This document shows positions 1 to 11,346 of a stretch of 35,990 nucleotides of DNA, in pieces. Origin of the DNA: Calocera cornea HHB12733 (taxonomy: Eukaryota; Basidiomycota; Dacrymycetes; Dacrymycetales; Dacrymycetaceae). The stretch spans positions 8,378 to 44,367 of the forward strand of contig KV423956.1 in NCBI GenBank assembly GCA_001632435.1, written 5' to 3'. The notes under the pieces were generated by a model. The model was not told the DNA's origin. It made no database searches and saw only the letters and a list, made by a program, of their open reading frames with translations. The first letter of the stretch is position 1. Each line of letters starts with the position of its first letter. The position numbers and the translations under genes were made by a program.

Positions 1-226
1 TCTTCTGCGAGAAATTTCCATCACTGTTGATTCCCTCACCACTCTTTAGCACGGTGCGATCATCCAGCTGTCATCATTACGTTGCCTGCTGCGTCTGGAG
101 ACGTCTCACCCAAGCAGTAGTGCAGCGTCATCGAAGATCGAGCCTTTGTTACAACCGGCGGACTGGAGTATGTACATACCTACTCATATTACCAATGGGC
201 CAAATGGGGAACTGATCCGTCCTCAG

Positions 227-1700
227 ATGCATTTGATATTTACCGTGGACGACATCGTCCTGGAAGTGCTCACGCACTGCTCTCGTTCGGCTGCTCTAAA
301 CTTTGGGTTGACGTGCAAACATCTTTGGTCGCTCGCTCAAGGCGCGGTCTGGGCGGACATTCCGGGTGTCAATGTTATCTACTCTCTGGTTGGACAATAT
401 CCCCATACTTCGATCGACGTTGTTGAAGATGACCGGGGACGGTTTCAAGTGATCGACAACGACCCAGTCGATGCCTCACGAGCGCATGGGATCCAAGACA
501 TCGAACAAACATGACACCGACAACGCTGTCTGCAGAGCTGCAACGGACCTCATACTGTCACGGGATGATATGAAAGAGCTCTCTCTACGATTTCCGGTTA
601 ACCATAAGCTTTTCATCCAGGCAGCTCAGGTCAAGGCTTTGCAACACTTGGAGATAAACTGCCTTGAGGTGACGAGAGTCTCTGTCGACCTTCAAGAGCA
701 GAATGTCTACTTCTCTACCCGTCGCTCCTTGTTCTTGGATAAAGTCGCGTTGGCTACGGCAGTGGATTGTTTGCGCTCGTTTGGCCCTTCTCAACTCGAT
801 CGTCTTGGGGTCTGGTTGAGATCTTTTGATGAACCTACACTTTACGAGCTTTGTGAGGTCATTGCAACCAACTATGTTCGTCTGATACAGCTCAATCTAC
901 GGTGCTGCTCTCCTCCCTCGAATATGTCCTCAAGCGAGTGGGAGAGCTTTCGGCAAACCTTGCCTCCAGCAGAGAAGGAGATTCCCTGGTCGATTTTCCG
1001 CCCTTTGCAAGCATGTCATGCATTGAATGCATTGTCTCTCATGTTTGCATATCACATCCGCATCAACGATGAAGACCTCACCGCCCTCGCACGTGCTCTT
1101 ACAAACTTAACGCTTTCGGGTATCGACGGCTCGCTTCTTTGCCGACTTTCTGGTGGGCGTCTTACCGACGAAAGTTTTCCGCGACCCGACATCACCTTGG
1201 CGGGCGTGTTTGCCGTCGTACAGCATCTCCCCGGATTACGAACATTGCATCTTCCCATCTCCATAAAGTTCAACACCGGACACGGTGTAGTATGGGAGCC
1301 TCGTTCGAAGACACCATATCGGGAGGCGCTGATGAAGTCCTTGAAACGATTGAAAGGTAGTATGAAAGCAACGGGACACATCCGACCCGAGCAGCAATCA
1401 AAGACGGATACGGTTGAAGGAAACCCATTGTTGGCTAACATCCCCCAGATCCAGTCCTCCCTCCGTTATCTGAATGTGTCCTATTCCCCGAGTCCAGAAC
1501 AAGTCGCGTAAATTCCGCATCTTTTTCGACGTCTATTTCCTCATCTTCGGTGCTTACTCTTCGAGCCCATAATGAGTTCGGCATGGTATCCAACTGGGAG
1601 AGAACTGGGGCATCGAGAAGAAGCGCGGTGCAGAGGTTGAGAAGATATCCGGAAAGAGCTCGGGCTTGAAGCCTGCAGATATGTTTGTCTTCCCGGGGAG
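227..1700 (+). pseudogene. Decayed F-box protein gene, upstream copy of a tandem pair
   Basis: This is a broken paralog of the intact F-box gene that follows at 2117. Reading from the ATG at 227, the first ~85 residues match the start of the neighbour (DDIVLEVL versus DEIVLQVL, then LCK-like and AVWADIPG versus VVWSDIPD), which is the F-box-like segment. That frame stops at 512-514. Similarity resumes in another frame from about 520 to 1508 and covers the leucine-rich C-terminal half, for example MFAYHIRINDEDLTALARAL versus LSFAYHICVTDEDLEDLARA. About 145 residues present in the neighbour are missing between the two blocks. The second block ends at a TAA (1509-1511), but neighbour-like sequence (FPHLRCL versus FPHLERL) continues past it in the same frame. 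A GT..AG pair at 467-536 does not restore the frame, so I call it a pseudogene. An unusual intron structure is the alternative. Confidence 0.75.
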
Positions 1701-2116
1701 AAAAGTCTCATCTGGGATGATCAACAGTGACGACAGGACGGGTTGTCTACAGAGTACTCACGTATGTTGCGACTGCTAGTACTGTCTTGTGTGAGGTTGA
1801 TCTGAAGAGGCTGCTGTCTGCCCTCTATTCAATTCCCATTAATGTGATGTGAAGCGCAATTGCATAATGAGGGAGGAGTCATGCGGAGTCAGACCCATAA
1901 GCGGCCTTCCCCTTTGGTGTGAGACCCTCATTTCTGTCGCGTTGGCTCGATCCTCAGGCTGAAGGTGTTAGACGGTCTTTCTGCTTTGATACCACGTTTA
2001 CTTCCTGTGATCCAGCTCGCCCTTCTTGAGAAGAAGTGCCCCGTTCGGTCGAGTTCGTACCTCCTCGGATTCCTTTCGATCCTCGACTCAGTAGTATTCA
2101 CCCCTAGTTCGCATCG

Positions 2117-4012
2117 ATGCACCCCGCCCTTGCACTTGACGAGATCGTGCTGCAGGTCCTGGCGCTTTGTTCTTGTTCATCGGCTTTGCATCTCGGGCAG
2201 TCTTGCAAGGAGCTCTGGAGACTTGCGAGAGGTGTTGTTTGGTCGGACATTCCCGACCTCGACATAATCAGCTCGCTCGTCCAGCAGCACCCCTATCATG
2301 TGGGCACGGTTTGGCGAAACTTGGACAACACCTTCGATGCAACTCCGACAGTGCACGGGTCAGACACGGTTGATACGCGACAAATCCTGGAGGTTCCAGA
2401 TTTGCGCCAACCGTTGCCACTCTCTGTCACGACCTACCTCAACCACGTGAAAACCCTTCAAGTGACCCAGCCAGAGTGGGCTGGGAAGAATACTCTGGCA
2501 AAGGCTCCGTCTTGGGCCATCCTGAATCTTCTCACGAGAGAGGAGATCAGACGACTGTTTCCTTCGCTTCGTTCTCTCCATATTCGACTTCGTTACGATA
2601 CTGGTTTCAGTACGGCAGCGATCCTCCTTATACCCAACCTACGCGAGGTCCGTTTCCAATCGATCGGCGGATGCTACTGCTGTGGGCCATTCCTAGGGGT
2701 CGACCATGTAGCGGCGTTCATCGATCAAGTAACAGTTCACGCAACAGAGCTTCGCTCACTATCCGTGGCTTGGAATACGTTTCGCTTCGCGACGCGCGAA
2801 TACCACGAACCCTTGTATCAATCTGTCATCAAGCTGCTGAACGCTCGAAGCCATCTACAGGACCTGCGGCTCAAATTCGCTATTGCGGATGACGTTTTCG
2901 GACGTGTTGCGAAGCTTCACAACTTGCGGTGTCTTGAACTTAACTGCAGATGGTTGACAACATTTCCGACCGATTTCATCGGCCACAAGGCATTCCTTCC
3001 AAACCTACGTGACCTGTACCTGGACTACGTCAACCTAAGCATCGCCCTGGACTGCTGTTCGACGTTGAACGAGTCGCATATCGAGCGTCTTGCTATATGG
3101 CTAATCGATTACGACGAGGTCGTGATCGGGTCATTGTGCCAAGCAATCGCGAATCATTGTACCTACCTCAAGAAGCTGGATCTGCGGTATAATCTGCCCG
3201 GTCCCAATATGGACAGCGATGAATTCCTTGCGTTTCTACAGACCATGTCTCCCGAGCCGGTGGAGATCCCTTGGACCGTTTTCAAGCCTCTAATCTCTTG
3301 TGGTTCGCTCGATAGCCTCTTCTTGTCCTTCGCATACCATATTTGCGTCACGGATGAAGACCTAGAGGACCTGGCTCGCGCTCTGCCAAACCTTCGCAAG
3401 CTAGCATTCTGCGGCAAGCTCGTGCGTCGAGCCTACTATCCCGAGAGGCATAGTCATGTGCAGCCCGATGTCACTACGTATGGGCTGCTAGCCCTTGTTC
3501 AGCATTGTCCGGAGCTGCGGAGTATTACCCTCCCGTTATCGATGGGCTTCGGCCCGCCATCGGCGGATGACACCCAGTTCAACCAGAGACCCCGACCTAT
3601 CTTCAAGCAACTGAAGAAACCGCTCAAGTGGTTCAAAAGTATACGGGCTGTCAAGCAAGCCAATCGGCCTGACACGTCTTCGAATGCAGGGGCAGAGGCT
3701 ACGGCAATCGAAGCTGACGACAACGAGGAGCTTTGTTATCCAGTCGCGGCTCACGTGAGCGATCTCGAAGTCTCGTACTCGCCCGATCCAGGTAATGCTC
3801 AACAAACCGCTACGTTTCTCCGTCAAGTATTTCCCCACCTGGAAAGGCTGCATCACGAGGTCATGTGGAGTCAAGACCCGCCAAGGGACGAGTACAGTGC
3901 CCGGGAAGAGCAGAGGAAGAAACGGTGGGCGGAGGTCAAGCAAGTGCTGGGACTGGAGAAAGGTGGGATCACGGTGTACAACATGAACTGGCTGCCGCTC
4001 AGTTGGGAGTGA
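2117..4012 (+). CDS. F-box-like / leucine-rich-repeat-like protein, 631 aa
   Basis: A single uninterrupted 631-residue reading frame. Residues ~5-50 carry an F-box-like pattern (DEIVLQVLALC...SCKELWRLARGVVWSDIP). In this family that segment binds Skp1 in an SCF ubiquitin ligase. The rest is a series of leucine-rich stretches (LRSLHIRL, LRCLELNC, LRDLYLDY, LKKLDLRY), as in the large family of Agaricomycete F-box proteins with variable LRR-like C-termini, which presumably choose the substrate. The start at 2117 is preferred because the F-box begins within ten residues, and the tandem copy starts at the equivalent ATG. No signal peptide or membrane segment is visible. The substrate cannot be inferred. 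The copy upstream (227-1700) is decayed, so this may be the only working member of the pair. Confidence 0.8.
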   Translation: MHPALALDEIVLQVLALCSCSSALHLGQSCKELWRLARGVVWSDIPDLDIISSLVQQHPYHVGTVWRNLDNTFDATPTVHGSDTVDTRQILEVPDLRQPLPLSVTTYLNHVKTLQVTQPEWAGKNTLAKAPSWAILNLLTREEIRRLFPSLRSLHIRLRYDTGFSTAAILLIPNLREVRFQSIGGCYCCGPFLGVDHVAAFIDQVTVHATELRSLSVAWNTFRFATREYHEPLYQSVIKLLNARSHLQDLRLKFAIADDVFGRVAKLHNLRCLELNCRWLTTFPTDFIGHKAFLPNLRDLYLDYVNLSIALDCCSTLNESHIERLAIWLIDYDEVVIGSLCQAIANHCTYLKKLDLRYNLPGPNMDSDEFLAFLQTMSPEPVEIPWTVFKPLISCGSLDSLFLSFAYHICVTDEDLEDLARALPNLRKLAFCGKLVRRAYYPERHSHVQPDVTTYGLLALVQHCPELRSITLPLSMGFGPPSADDTQFNQRPRPIFKQLKKPLKWFKSIRAVKQANRPDTSSNAGAEATAIEADDNEELCYPVAAHVSDLEVSYSPDPGNAQQTATFLRQVFPHLERLHHEVMWSQDPPRDEYSAREEQRKKRWAEVKQVLGLEKGGITVYNMNWLPLSWE

Positions 4013-4134
4013 TATGCGGAAGATGTAGGAAAGCAATTTCGCTGCGTGGCAGTGACGATAGGATACCAGACAAGTGTAGCAGGAGCCTGATGCGTTTGAT
4101 ACTGCTGTACGCGAGCACGTGTCAGTGTATGAAG

Positions 4135-4140
4135 AATAAA
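4135..4140 (+). terminator. Candidate poly(A) signal AATAAA of the F-box gene
   Basis: AATAAA lies 123 bp after the F-box stop codon and 248 bp before the 3' end of the convergent epsin gene. Fungal poly(A) signals are loose, so this is only a candidate. Confidence 0.35.
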
Positions 4141-4387
4141 TCATGTTCATTAAAGAAGTATCCCAACGATTATAAAACTGAGCTCGTGAAGGCACGCCCG
4201 CCGCTCCAACGGACAATGCATGTCTCATATCATCAGGAGCTTCCCACACCCAACTACCTACAACTAGTGAGCCCAGCCTTCGACACCATCACAATCCAAC
4301 AAGACACTGCTCCCGGGTATATAACGCCTACATGCACACTCTGCATGTTTGCCACATCCGTATGCAGGCACAAGTGCAGAGCACCGA

Positions 4388-4894
4388 TTAGATGCTGAAG
4401 AACGGCTGGTCGCTGCCCTGCTGGCCCTGTTGCCTGAACTGGCCAAAGGGGTTGTGCGAACCGGGTGCGCCGGTCGCTTGCGCGGCCAAGGAGCGACCAT
4501 ACTGCGTCTGGCCGAAACGGAGGTTGCCGAGGTTCCCGAACGTGTCCATGCCGTCCTCGCTGCAGGACATGTCAGCATGCAGAGCCATGATGCAAGCCAG
4601 TCAAGGACGTACCGGTTGGCCAGGGCAGCGGCGAGCGCTGGGTTCGCCTGGTCATTGACCTTTGCGCGGATAGGTGCGCTCTGCGAGCGCTCCTGTCCCA
4701 GCTGGTTGTTCTGCGCAAAGTCGGGCGCTGGCGACGAGAGGTTGTTGTACACGTTGTTCTGGCTGAAAGAGCTGGGGAGGGAGGGCATGGGTGGCGCGGG
4801 GGATTGAGAGGTCGGCGAGCCGAACGTCGCGAAGGGATTGTTGGAGCCGAAGCCGGTGGGCTGGGCCATGAGGGAGGGGAAGCCCGTGGGCATT

Positions 4895-4926
<32 letters not shown>

Positions 4927-6202
4927 CTACAGGGTGCATTAGTACTGATCAAACGGGGGAAGGCAGTGCGCACTATCATTAGCTGCATTCTCTCCCACTC
5001 GGCCTGCTGCTGGGCCTGCTGTTGCGCCTGCGCAGCTTGCTGCTGCTGGAGGAGCAGCTGCTCCTGCATCCACTGCTGCTGCTGGGCCTCGGCCTGCGCC
5101 TGAGCCTGCTGCTGGAGCCACGCCTGCTGCTGAGCCTGCTGCTGTGCCTGCAATTGCGCATAGTACGGGTTCTGATTGAAGTTGTTAAACTGCGCCGTAG
5201 GCTGAGCATTCAGCGAGAAATCAATCAGGTCATTCGGATTAGTCGTGGTGCGTGCCGGCGCGTCCTGCACGTCGAACAGCCCCGAAGACTGGCCGGCATT
5301 GCGCTTCTCCCGCTCTGCCTCCTCGCGCGAGAGGGCGAGCGCGCGCTCGAGCTCGTCCTGCCTGGGTTCGAAGCTGGCCAGTTAGCTTCGGCCGTGCGGT
5401 TAGAACAAGAGGCGGACGCACTCCTTCGTTGTCCGGCGCTTGGATTCCTCGTCCTGGGCGCTCTGCTTGCTGAGCTCGAGCGCACGCCGCAGGTCGTCCT
5501 CTTCCCCCGTGCCCCGGCGGCGCGGCTGCCGGGCACTCGAGGGCGGCGGGACGGAGGAGCTGCGGCGGCGGAGGTTCTCCAAGTTCTCGTCCGGGTCGTC
5601 CCCCCCGCGGCCACCGACGAGCCGGTCACGCATGTCCCTGCGGGTGCGGCGCTCGCGGCGGAGCCTCTCGTCATCCGTGAGCAGGTTGGAGATGTCCTTG
5701 GCCTTCTGGCGCACATTCGCCCCCTGGTCCTTGCTGTACTCGTCGATGAACTGGAACTCCTTCAGCGTCTTGACAATGTATGCGTTGTCCTTGAAGTAGA
5801 TGACGACGTTCTCGGAGCCGGCGTGCAGGAGGTAGTCGAGCAGGGTGAGCGATTTCCAGACGTGCCGCCAGTTCTTGCCCTTGTCGTTCAGCCGCTTGTC
5901 GAGCATCTCCATGATCTCGACGAAATGGTTTCTGCATCGACATCAACATCGAGCCCATCGAGCAAACCCCACCACAGGAGGACGCACTGGTCATATGTCA
6001 TCTGAGCGATCTCGTTCATCTGCGAGCCGCTCGGGCCCCAGGGGTCGTTCGACGTCGCATCCCGCACTTTGGCCTGGACGTCGGAATACCCCTTGGTGTA
6101 GTTCTTGGCCACGCGGAGCGCCCCTTTTCCTAATGTCTGCGGCGTGGTCAGCGCTGTGCGACGCACCAGCTACCATGCGCATATACGTACCTGGAGGGAC
6201 AT
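4388..6202 (-). CDS. ENT1: Epsin (ENTH-domain endocytic clathrin adaptor), 514 aa
   Basis: Spliced by hand: exons 6202-6191, 6136-5988, 5931-5422, 5361-4974, 4926-4613 and 4559-4388, 1545 nt in total. All introns are 47-60 nt and GT-AG; the fourth has a TACTAAT branch point. The ENTH domain fills residues ~1-150 (KGYSDVQAKVRDATSNDPWG, FVEIMEMLDKRLNDKGKNW, SLTLLDYLLHAGSE). Two ubiquitin-interacting motifs follow (DDLRRALELSKQSAQ and DELERALALSREEAE, about 205-240). Then come a clathrin-box-like DLIDF, a long polyglutamine stretch and two NPF motifs (NNPFATF, SHNPFGQF) that bind EH-domain proteins. Epsins bind PI(4,5)P2 and link ubiquitinated cargo to clathrin at the plasma membrane. The order ENTH-UIM-UIM-Q-rich-NPF matches yeast Ent1/Ent2. 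The first exon codes only for MSLQ. Confidence 0.93.
4888..5160. repeat. CAG/CTG-rich tract coding the epsin polyglutamine region
   Basis: The strand opposite the epsin gene is rich in TGC/TGT/TTG triplets, giving runs of Gln with Ala on the coding strand. The tract spans the exon 4/intron/exon 5 junction, with a pure CAG/CAA run just after the intron (4893-4926). Long opposite-strand frames here (for example leucine-rich ones) are shadows of it. Confidence 0.8.
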
Positions 6203-8121
6203 ATGTGCACTGTGTTAGGGGGAGAGGGGGAGAGAGAGAGGAGGAGCAAGCAAGGGACAGGGACAGGGAGCGCAGTCCGCACGGGTAGGTCGCCAGGCCC
6301 GTTCTGCCAGTGCGTAATCGTGCGTGCACCGCTCCGCGGGACTCTCCCACCGAGGATGCCTCCGCCACTCCGCCACCGCCGGACCCGTCCCCGTCCGCCT
6401 CCGCTTGCTCCCGTCAATGCGGGGGTTCAACAGCACTACTGATCCCGTGTCGTCATACAGTACACCCAACGCCTGCCTGGCTAAGGGCGTGTGAAAGCTC
6501 CGCCCGATCGGCTTTGTCCGTCTGCGACCTTTGTCGGTGCGGTGCACGGCAGCTGGTCAGTCGACGCTAGTTGGCTATTCACTATTTGGCTGCGAGCTGC
6601 CCAGCTGAAGGCTGGCGTCAAATGGCCTTACAGCTCTGGCTGTGCTTGACATATCGCTCATGACCGACTGGATACGACGAGACGTTACATAATGCAGTCC
6701 GCACATGTCATCCAATCGAAAGAAGAATCGGCCCGAGTGCTGCTGCTGACCGCCGTAGTCTCTCGAGGACTCGCTTTACCGGGATGATTCATTGAGCGCC
6801 AACTTCACCCTCAGCCACATAATCGCCACCTGCTGAAGCAGCGCATTGCGTTTAAGTGCGAATATTCCACAGGAAGCTGGTAAGAAGCATATCAAGGAAG
6901 CGCGCGGGTCCAGAACCGGCCCGTCTATACATCTTACCGGAGCCGAATTCGCAAGACTTTGACTTTCGAACCACCACCTGGCTCAGCCCGACGGTTGCAA
7001 CGCTGGCGCTGTCTACCTTTGTTCCAAACAGCTGAGCACACGTGACCACATACTGGCTAGACCATCTGCACAAATATGAACCACAACTCGCCTCCGAAAA
7101 TGTGCGAATGACGCATATCCGCCTGCTCCGTTTTGTCGACGTGTCGTATCCTCTGTTGCGGTAGTCCGGCTGGGCCGCGGTCGAAGCGGTAACGTCATAC
7201 ATGCGTCAGGTGAACAGCCCGTTGACTCTCTTACGCTGCCTAGAGCAAGAAGCGGTGGAATCGGCAGACGACGTGTACCATCGGGGAAGACGGCTGCTGC
7301 TGAATCTCCTCTCGTCAGCCCATCAATACGCCACGAATTCGCGCAACCGTAAAGAAACGAACCGTCTGAATTCTTGGTAGCGGCAAACGGTGGCTCTGCC
7401 TTTGATCAAGCGCGATCGCCTGCGTGCAGACTTGCGGTGAATCCAACCAGAACCTTGCCGTGCTGCTTCCGGCACATGGTTGCCATACGACATGATGCCA
7501 TTAACGGGCTGGTCGAAACCGCAATATATCCGGATGGATTCTGCCTGGGCCGCGTATGGGGCAGGTTTCCCCTGTCCCCCACTACCCCGTACATTCCGTA
7601 CAACGCTGGCTACAAGCTCCGGCCCAGGGGTGGTTCGATCTTGGCACCCGAATCGGCTATATTTATCTGCAGCTTCTGGAAGTCCTCCGATGCCGTATGG
7701 AATTCCGCGGCGTCCATGCTTCGCTCTCCGGTACCACGCTGCCTCGTCGCTGTCCGGCTACTAGTCGGCTCTGGCTTTTGCCATAGCGCTACCGCTTTGG
7801 TAGTCGCGAGCGTTGGACGGGCGCGACGAGCACGCTGTTCGCGTTGCGGACGGCTGGCGGGACGTCATGAGCCATGCTGGAAACCAGCACGAGCAGCGCC
7901 GAGAAGCCCAACGGACGACCCGTCTGCTGAATGGTGGCCGTCAAGTGATCGGCGCTCAGCATATGGCACACGTCTCGAGATGGTTGAACACGATCTTGGA
8001 AGTTGATTCTAGGGTGATACGTGGATGGGCCATCGGGCTCGCTGATGGGTGGGCGCCTGGTTTTGCCAGATCCTTGGGTTTCTTGTTGATCTCCAAGAGC
8101 GCGGAACCGGCCCTCGAGCTC
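6203..8121. other. Intergenic, no recognisable gene
   Basis: About 1.9 kb between the epsin start and the GH16 promoter. Frames up to 210 codons occur (7374-8006), but none shows a recognisable domain or a consistent splice pattern. The stretch probably holds the divergent promoters of epsin and the glucanase. I see no repeats or RNA genes. Confidence 0.5.
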
Positions 8122-8129
8122 TATAAATA
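8122..8129 (+). promoter_or_regulatory. TATA box of the GH16 gene
   Basis: TATAAATA lies 74 bp upstream of the ATG at 8196, a normal distance for a fungal TATA element with a short 5' leader. Confidence 0.6.
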
Positions 8130-8195
8130 ATGGCCGCATACGAGTGAACCGACCCCAGGCCAGAGTGCTCAGCAACAACCTCACCAATTCCAACG

Positions 8196-9446
8196 ATGCT
8201 CGCAGCACTCTCTGCTGTTGCGCTCGCTCTCGCGGGGACCGCCGTCGCAACGACGTACAATATTCATGACACGTTCATCGGCTCGGAATTCTTGTCTGGA
8301 TTTACCTGTAATGTCTGTATTGATGTTCTCCTGTTGTCTGCTCATGCTTGGCATAGGGGAGGCGATTGCTGACCCTACCAATGGTCGCGTCAATTATGTG
8401 TCGCAAGCGACTGCGCTCGCAGACAATCTCACTTACACCTCGAGCGACACGTTCATCATGAGGGCGGACTACACCACCACCCTGACAGCCTCCGGACCCG
8501 GTCGCAACTCTGTTCGCATCCAATCTAACAATGCTTACACTTACGTAAAGGGATCTTTCTCGCTATCTTCCACTGTTTGACGATAATTTCGCAGGCTCTG
8601 ATGGTTCTTGATCTGAGGCACATGCCTGAGGCGAGCCGTTTTGATCGTATCCGGCCTCCCGCATATTATAACAGCCCTTGATTAGGGGTGCGCAACGTGG
8701 CCTGCGTTCTGGACTACGGGCGCTACCGACTGGCCCACCTGTGGCGAGATAGATATTATTGAGGGCATGTCACGACTTGCAGCAAACCATGGCGGATACT
8801 GACTTGAATCACAGGCGTCAACAACGAAGTTCCGAACCTCACTTCTCTACATACCAGCGCCGGATGCACCATGCCAGCCACTGGACGCACCATGATGGGG
8901 TAAACTCTCTCGCACCAACAATGTTCTAGCTCTGATCATGATTGTGTACAGAACCTCTGCATCCACTGACTGCAACGCCAATGACAACGGTAACCAGGGA
9001 TGCGGTGTGGACTCTAGCTTCAGCAACTCGTTTGGCCCCCCCTTCAACTCCAACGGCGGTGGAATCTACGCGATGGAACGTACCTCGACGTCCATCTCGG
9101 TTTGGTTCTGGCCCCGCAACTCGGGACTTGCGCCCGCGGCGGTTACATCTGGAGCATCGAGCTTGGACACCAGCACCTTTGGCGAGCCTGATGCACTGTT
9201 CGTCGACACCGACTGCGACATTCCGTCTCACTTCACGGCGCACAACATTATCTTTGATCTTACGCTCTGCGGTGACTGGGCTGGCAATGCCTACCCTAGC
9301 ACTTGCCCCAGCGACTGCATTGGTGAGTGGATATCTTGTACCCCCAAGACCGGCATGGCTAATGAGACGCAGACTATGTGAACAACAATCCCGCTGATTT
9401 CGAGAATGCGTACTGGGATGTTGCCTCCCTTCGCGTCTACGAGTGA
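8196..9446 (+). CDS. Secreted GH16 beta-1,3(4)-glucanase, 314 aa
   Basis: Exons: 8196-8307, 8357-8544, 8595-8630, 8686-8764, 8815-8899, 8952-9322 and 9373-9446, 945 nt in total. Residues 1-18 form a signal peptide ([18 protein letters not shown]). The mature protein starts [10 protein letters not shown], typical of the fungal laminarinase-like GH16 group. The catalytic motif is EIDIIE at 133-138, with E133 the expected nucleophile and E138 the acid/base. Further family landmarks are [22 protein letters not shown] and a C-terminal LCGDWAG. The enzyme should cleave beta-1,3 or mixed beta-1,3/1,4-glucan outside the cell, for wall remodelling or feeding on glucan. No GPI signal or transmembrane helix is seen. 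Introns 3 (8631-8685) and 4 (8765-8814) begin with GC rather than GT. No GT donor there keeps both the frame and the conserved sequence. Confidence 0.92.
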
Positions 9447-9667
9447 GATAGTAAAGCCTGGCATCTGTCCCCAACGAGATTGAATGCGTCTGGGCTAAAG
9501 ATTATGAATTTGAGAAATTTCCTGGTTGTATTTCTAGGTGGTTTGGTCCAATGAATATGCTGGTTAACCACTTCGAAGCTCTTCACTAAGCAAAGTGACG
9601 AATACAAAGGCTGGACGACCTATTATTACATGAAGTGAACAACGCGGTCGATAATGATTGTTTTCTT

Positions 9668-9673
9668 AATAAA
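9668..9673 (+). terminator. Candidate poly(A) signal AATAAA of the GH16 gene
   Basis: AATAAA occurs 222 bp after the GH16 stop, within the 278-bp gap to the convergent membrane-protein gene ending at 9725. Candidate only. Confidence 0.3.
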
Positions 9674-9724
9674 ACTGTGGCGGCATGTTGCATTATCAGA
9701 TCTTCCGTCATCGACATCGTCCCA

Positions 9725-11346
9725 TCAATGAGGCGGCGTGTCGTACTGAGGCAACTGCGTTTGCCAGTCAGCCACGGATCCATCGTCCTCGTTTGCAAAC
9801 TGCCCCGGCCCTTCAGGTGCTGGTCTCCGACCAAGTGTCGTGAGTTGTGCGAGAATACGATTCACGTCATTTGAAATTGCTGAAAGAGATGGAGATCCAT
9901 CCGCATTGAGTGCTGGCTGGGGTGGGCTAGAGGCGGATGGTGTCTCCGAGGGTTCGGAAGGGGAAAGGGCCGTGGAGCTCGTAGCGCCTGCAACAGGTGT
10001 GATTCGGAGCGCCCCCATAGACGGCCTTTTCTCGGCCGGATATCCGGGTCTACCCGTCGCGGGCAGTGGAAGAGGTTTCTCTTCGGTATCTGCCGCTTGG
10101 GCGAGGTCGAACGGTGTGACGATCGAGTTGATCGACCTCCGCCTTCGCCGCCAGAGGAGCCAAATCAGAGCAGTGATTAAGGCAGCAAGAACCAGTCCGC
10201 CGATGGTGCCTCCGACGATTGCTCCCACGTTGGTGGATGAAGAGCTGGTGCTGGTGCTTGCTGGGGAAGCAGTTGGTGTTGTGGAGTTGCCGCTGGAGGT
10301 AGTATTCGAGCTGCTCGCGGTCGACCCCGGAGAGAAAGAGATCACCTCGATGTAGTCGAGCGTCGCCGCAAGTCCGTCCGCACTCGGTTCTCCATTCGCG
10401 TACGTCAAAGTATGGCTGATGTTCGGAGAGAGTCCAGCTCGGAAGTAGCGTAGACAGTTTTCGAACACTGATGGGCCCATACGCGTCCATGTTCCATTGG
10501 CCCAGCCATTACTCAGGATGCCATCGGACGGCAGAGTCGCAATATTGGCTCCGGTTCCAGCGTAGCATGGTCCGTAGATGAGGACTGCCGATCCGGTGAA
10601 ATTGATCACAGCTGGTTGATTCGGGATTGCAGACTGATGAAATGTGTTGCCATTGATGGTCGCTGGGGAGGTGGTACCTGCGAAGTTGATCACCGACGTC
10701 CAATTTCCCGCAGACGGATAAGTAATTGTTGAGGCTGTGTCATCAATGAAGATGGAGGTTGCGTTGACACTGAGGGTGACCATCAGACAGGTTCCAATAT
10801 TGACAGCAACCGCCTACTTTGGTATTCCAGTATCAACCGAGACCACTGCATGGCTGAAGTAGACTCGGTCTGTAACCGCAGCTGGAAAGAACTGAAGGCT
10901 TATGTTATGTCCACCCTCCGGAAGCTGGGAAGATGAAGCGAGGATTTGCTGCTGCGCGTTGAGCCCAGCAGGGTTCGGCTGCACAATGCCGTCCACTGCA
11001 AGTTGGAATGACATGGTCGCAGTGACGTTGCCATAAATGGTGATCGCGGATCCTGGGGTTAATGTAAGTTCCTGAGATTGCCAGGGTACAACGTCGGTCT
11101 GCACACCGTTGAATGGCAGCGTCAACGTGGCAAGGTTGGCACCGGTCGTATATGCAGCACCGTCATCGCACCGCACACCACTGTTCCCGCAGAGCGGCAT
11201 CCAGCTCTCGGTCGCATTCCCGCCGTTGAAGGGCGCGTAGCCCCACCAGGGGGAGGAGCATCCCACCGTCTGAGGAGACGATATCAGCCCTCACAGTCAG
11301 TCAATTGAGAGACAAGTTCGCTTACAAAATTCCACAGCGAACTCAT
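9725..11346 (-). CDS. Single-pass membrane glycoprotein with two beta-sandwich-like repeats, ~505 aa
   Basis: Modelled exons 11346-11326, 11269-10818 and 10769-9725 give 1518 nt without a stop. The ectodomain holds two similar segments rich in Asn-linked glycosylation sites (NATESW, NVTATM, NISLQ; then NVNATSIFIDD, NWTSV, NGTWT, NISHTL). A Ser/Thr-rich stalk follows, then one transmembrane helix at about 339-364 (VGAIVGGTIGGLVLAALITA), a basic RRRRR stop-transfer and a ~140-residue Pro/Ser-rich cytosolic tail. This is the layout of a common Agaricomycete hypothetical surface protein. No function is established, and a sensor or adhesion role is only inference. The modelled N-terminus (MSSLWNFTVGCSSPWW) has no signal peptide, so one or more 5' exons are probably missing upstream of 11346. 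Confidence 0.7.

Noticed and set aside
3536..4249. 237-codon minus-strand frame over the end of the F-box gene
   Set aside because: It is a shadow of the coding strand, with no recognisable motif.
5022..6005. 327-codon + strand frame opposite the epsin gene
   Set aside because: It overlaps well-supported epsin exons on the other strand. Its leucine richness comes from CTG/CAG repeats.
7374..8006. 210-codon frame in the epsin-GH16 gap
   Set aside because: The composition is not protein-like, there is no domain, and it overlaps the GH16 promoter region.
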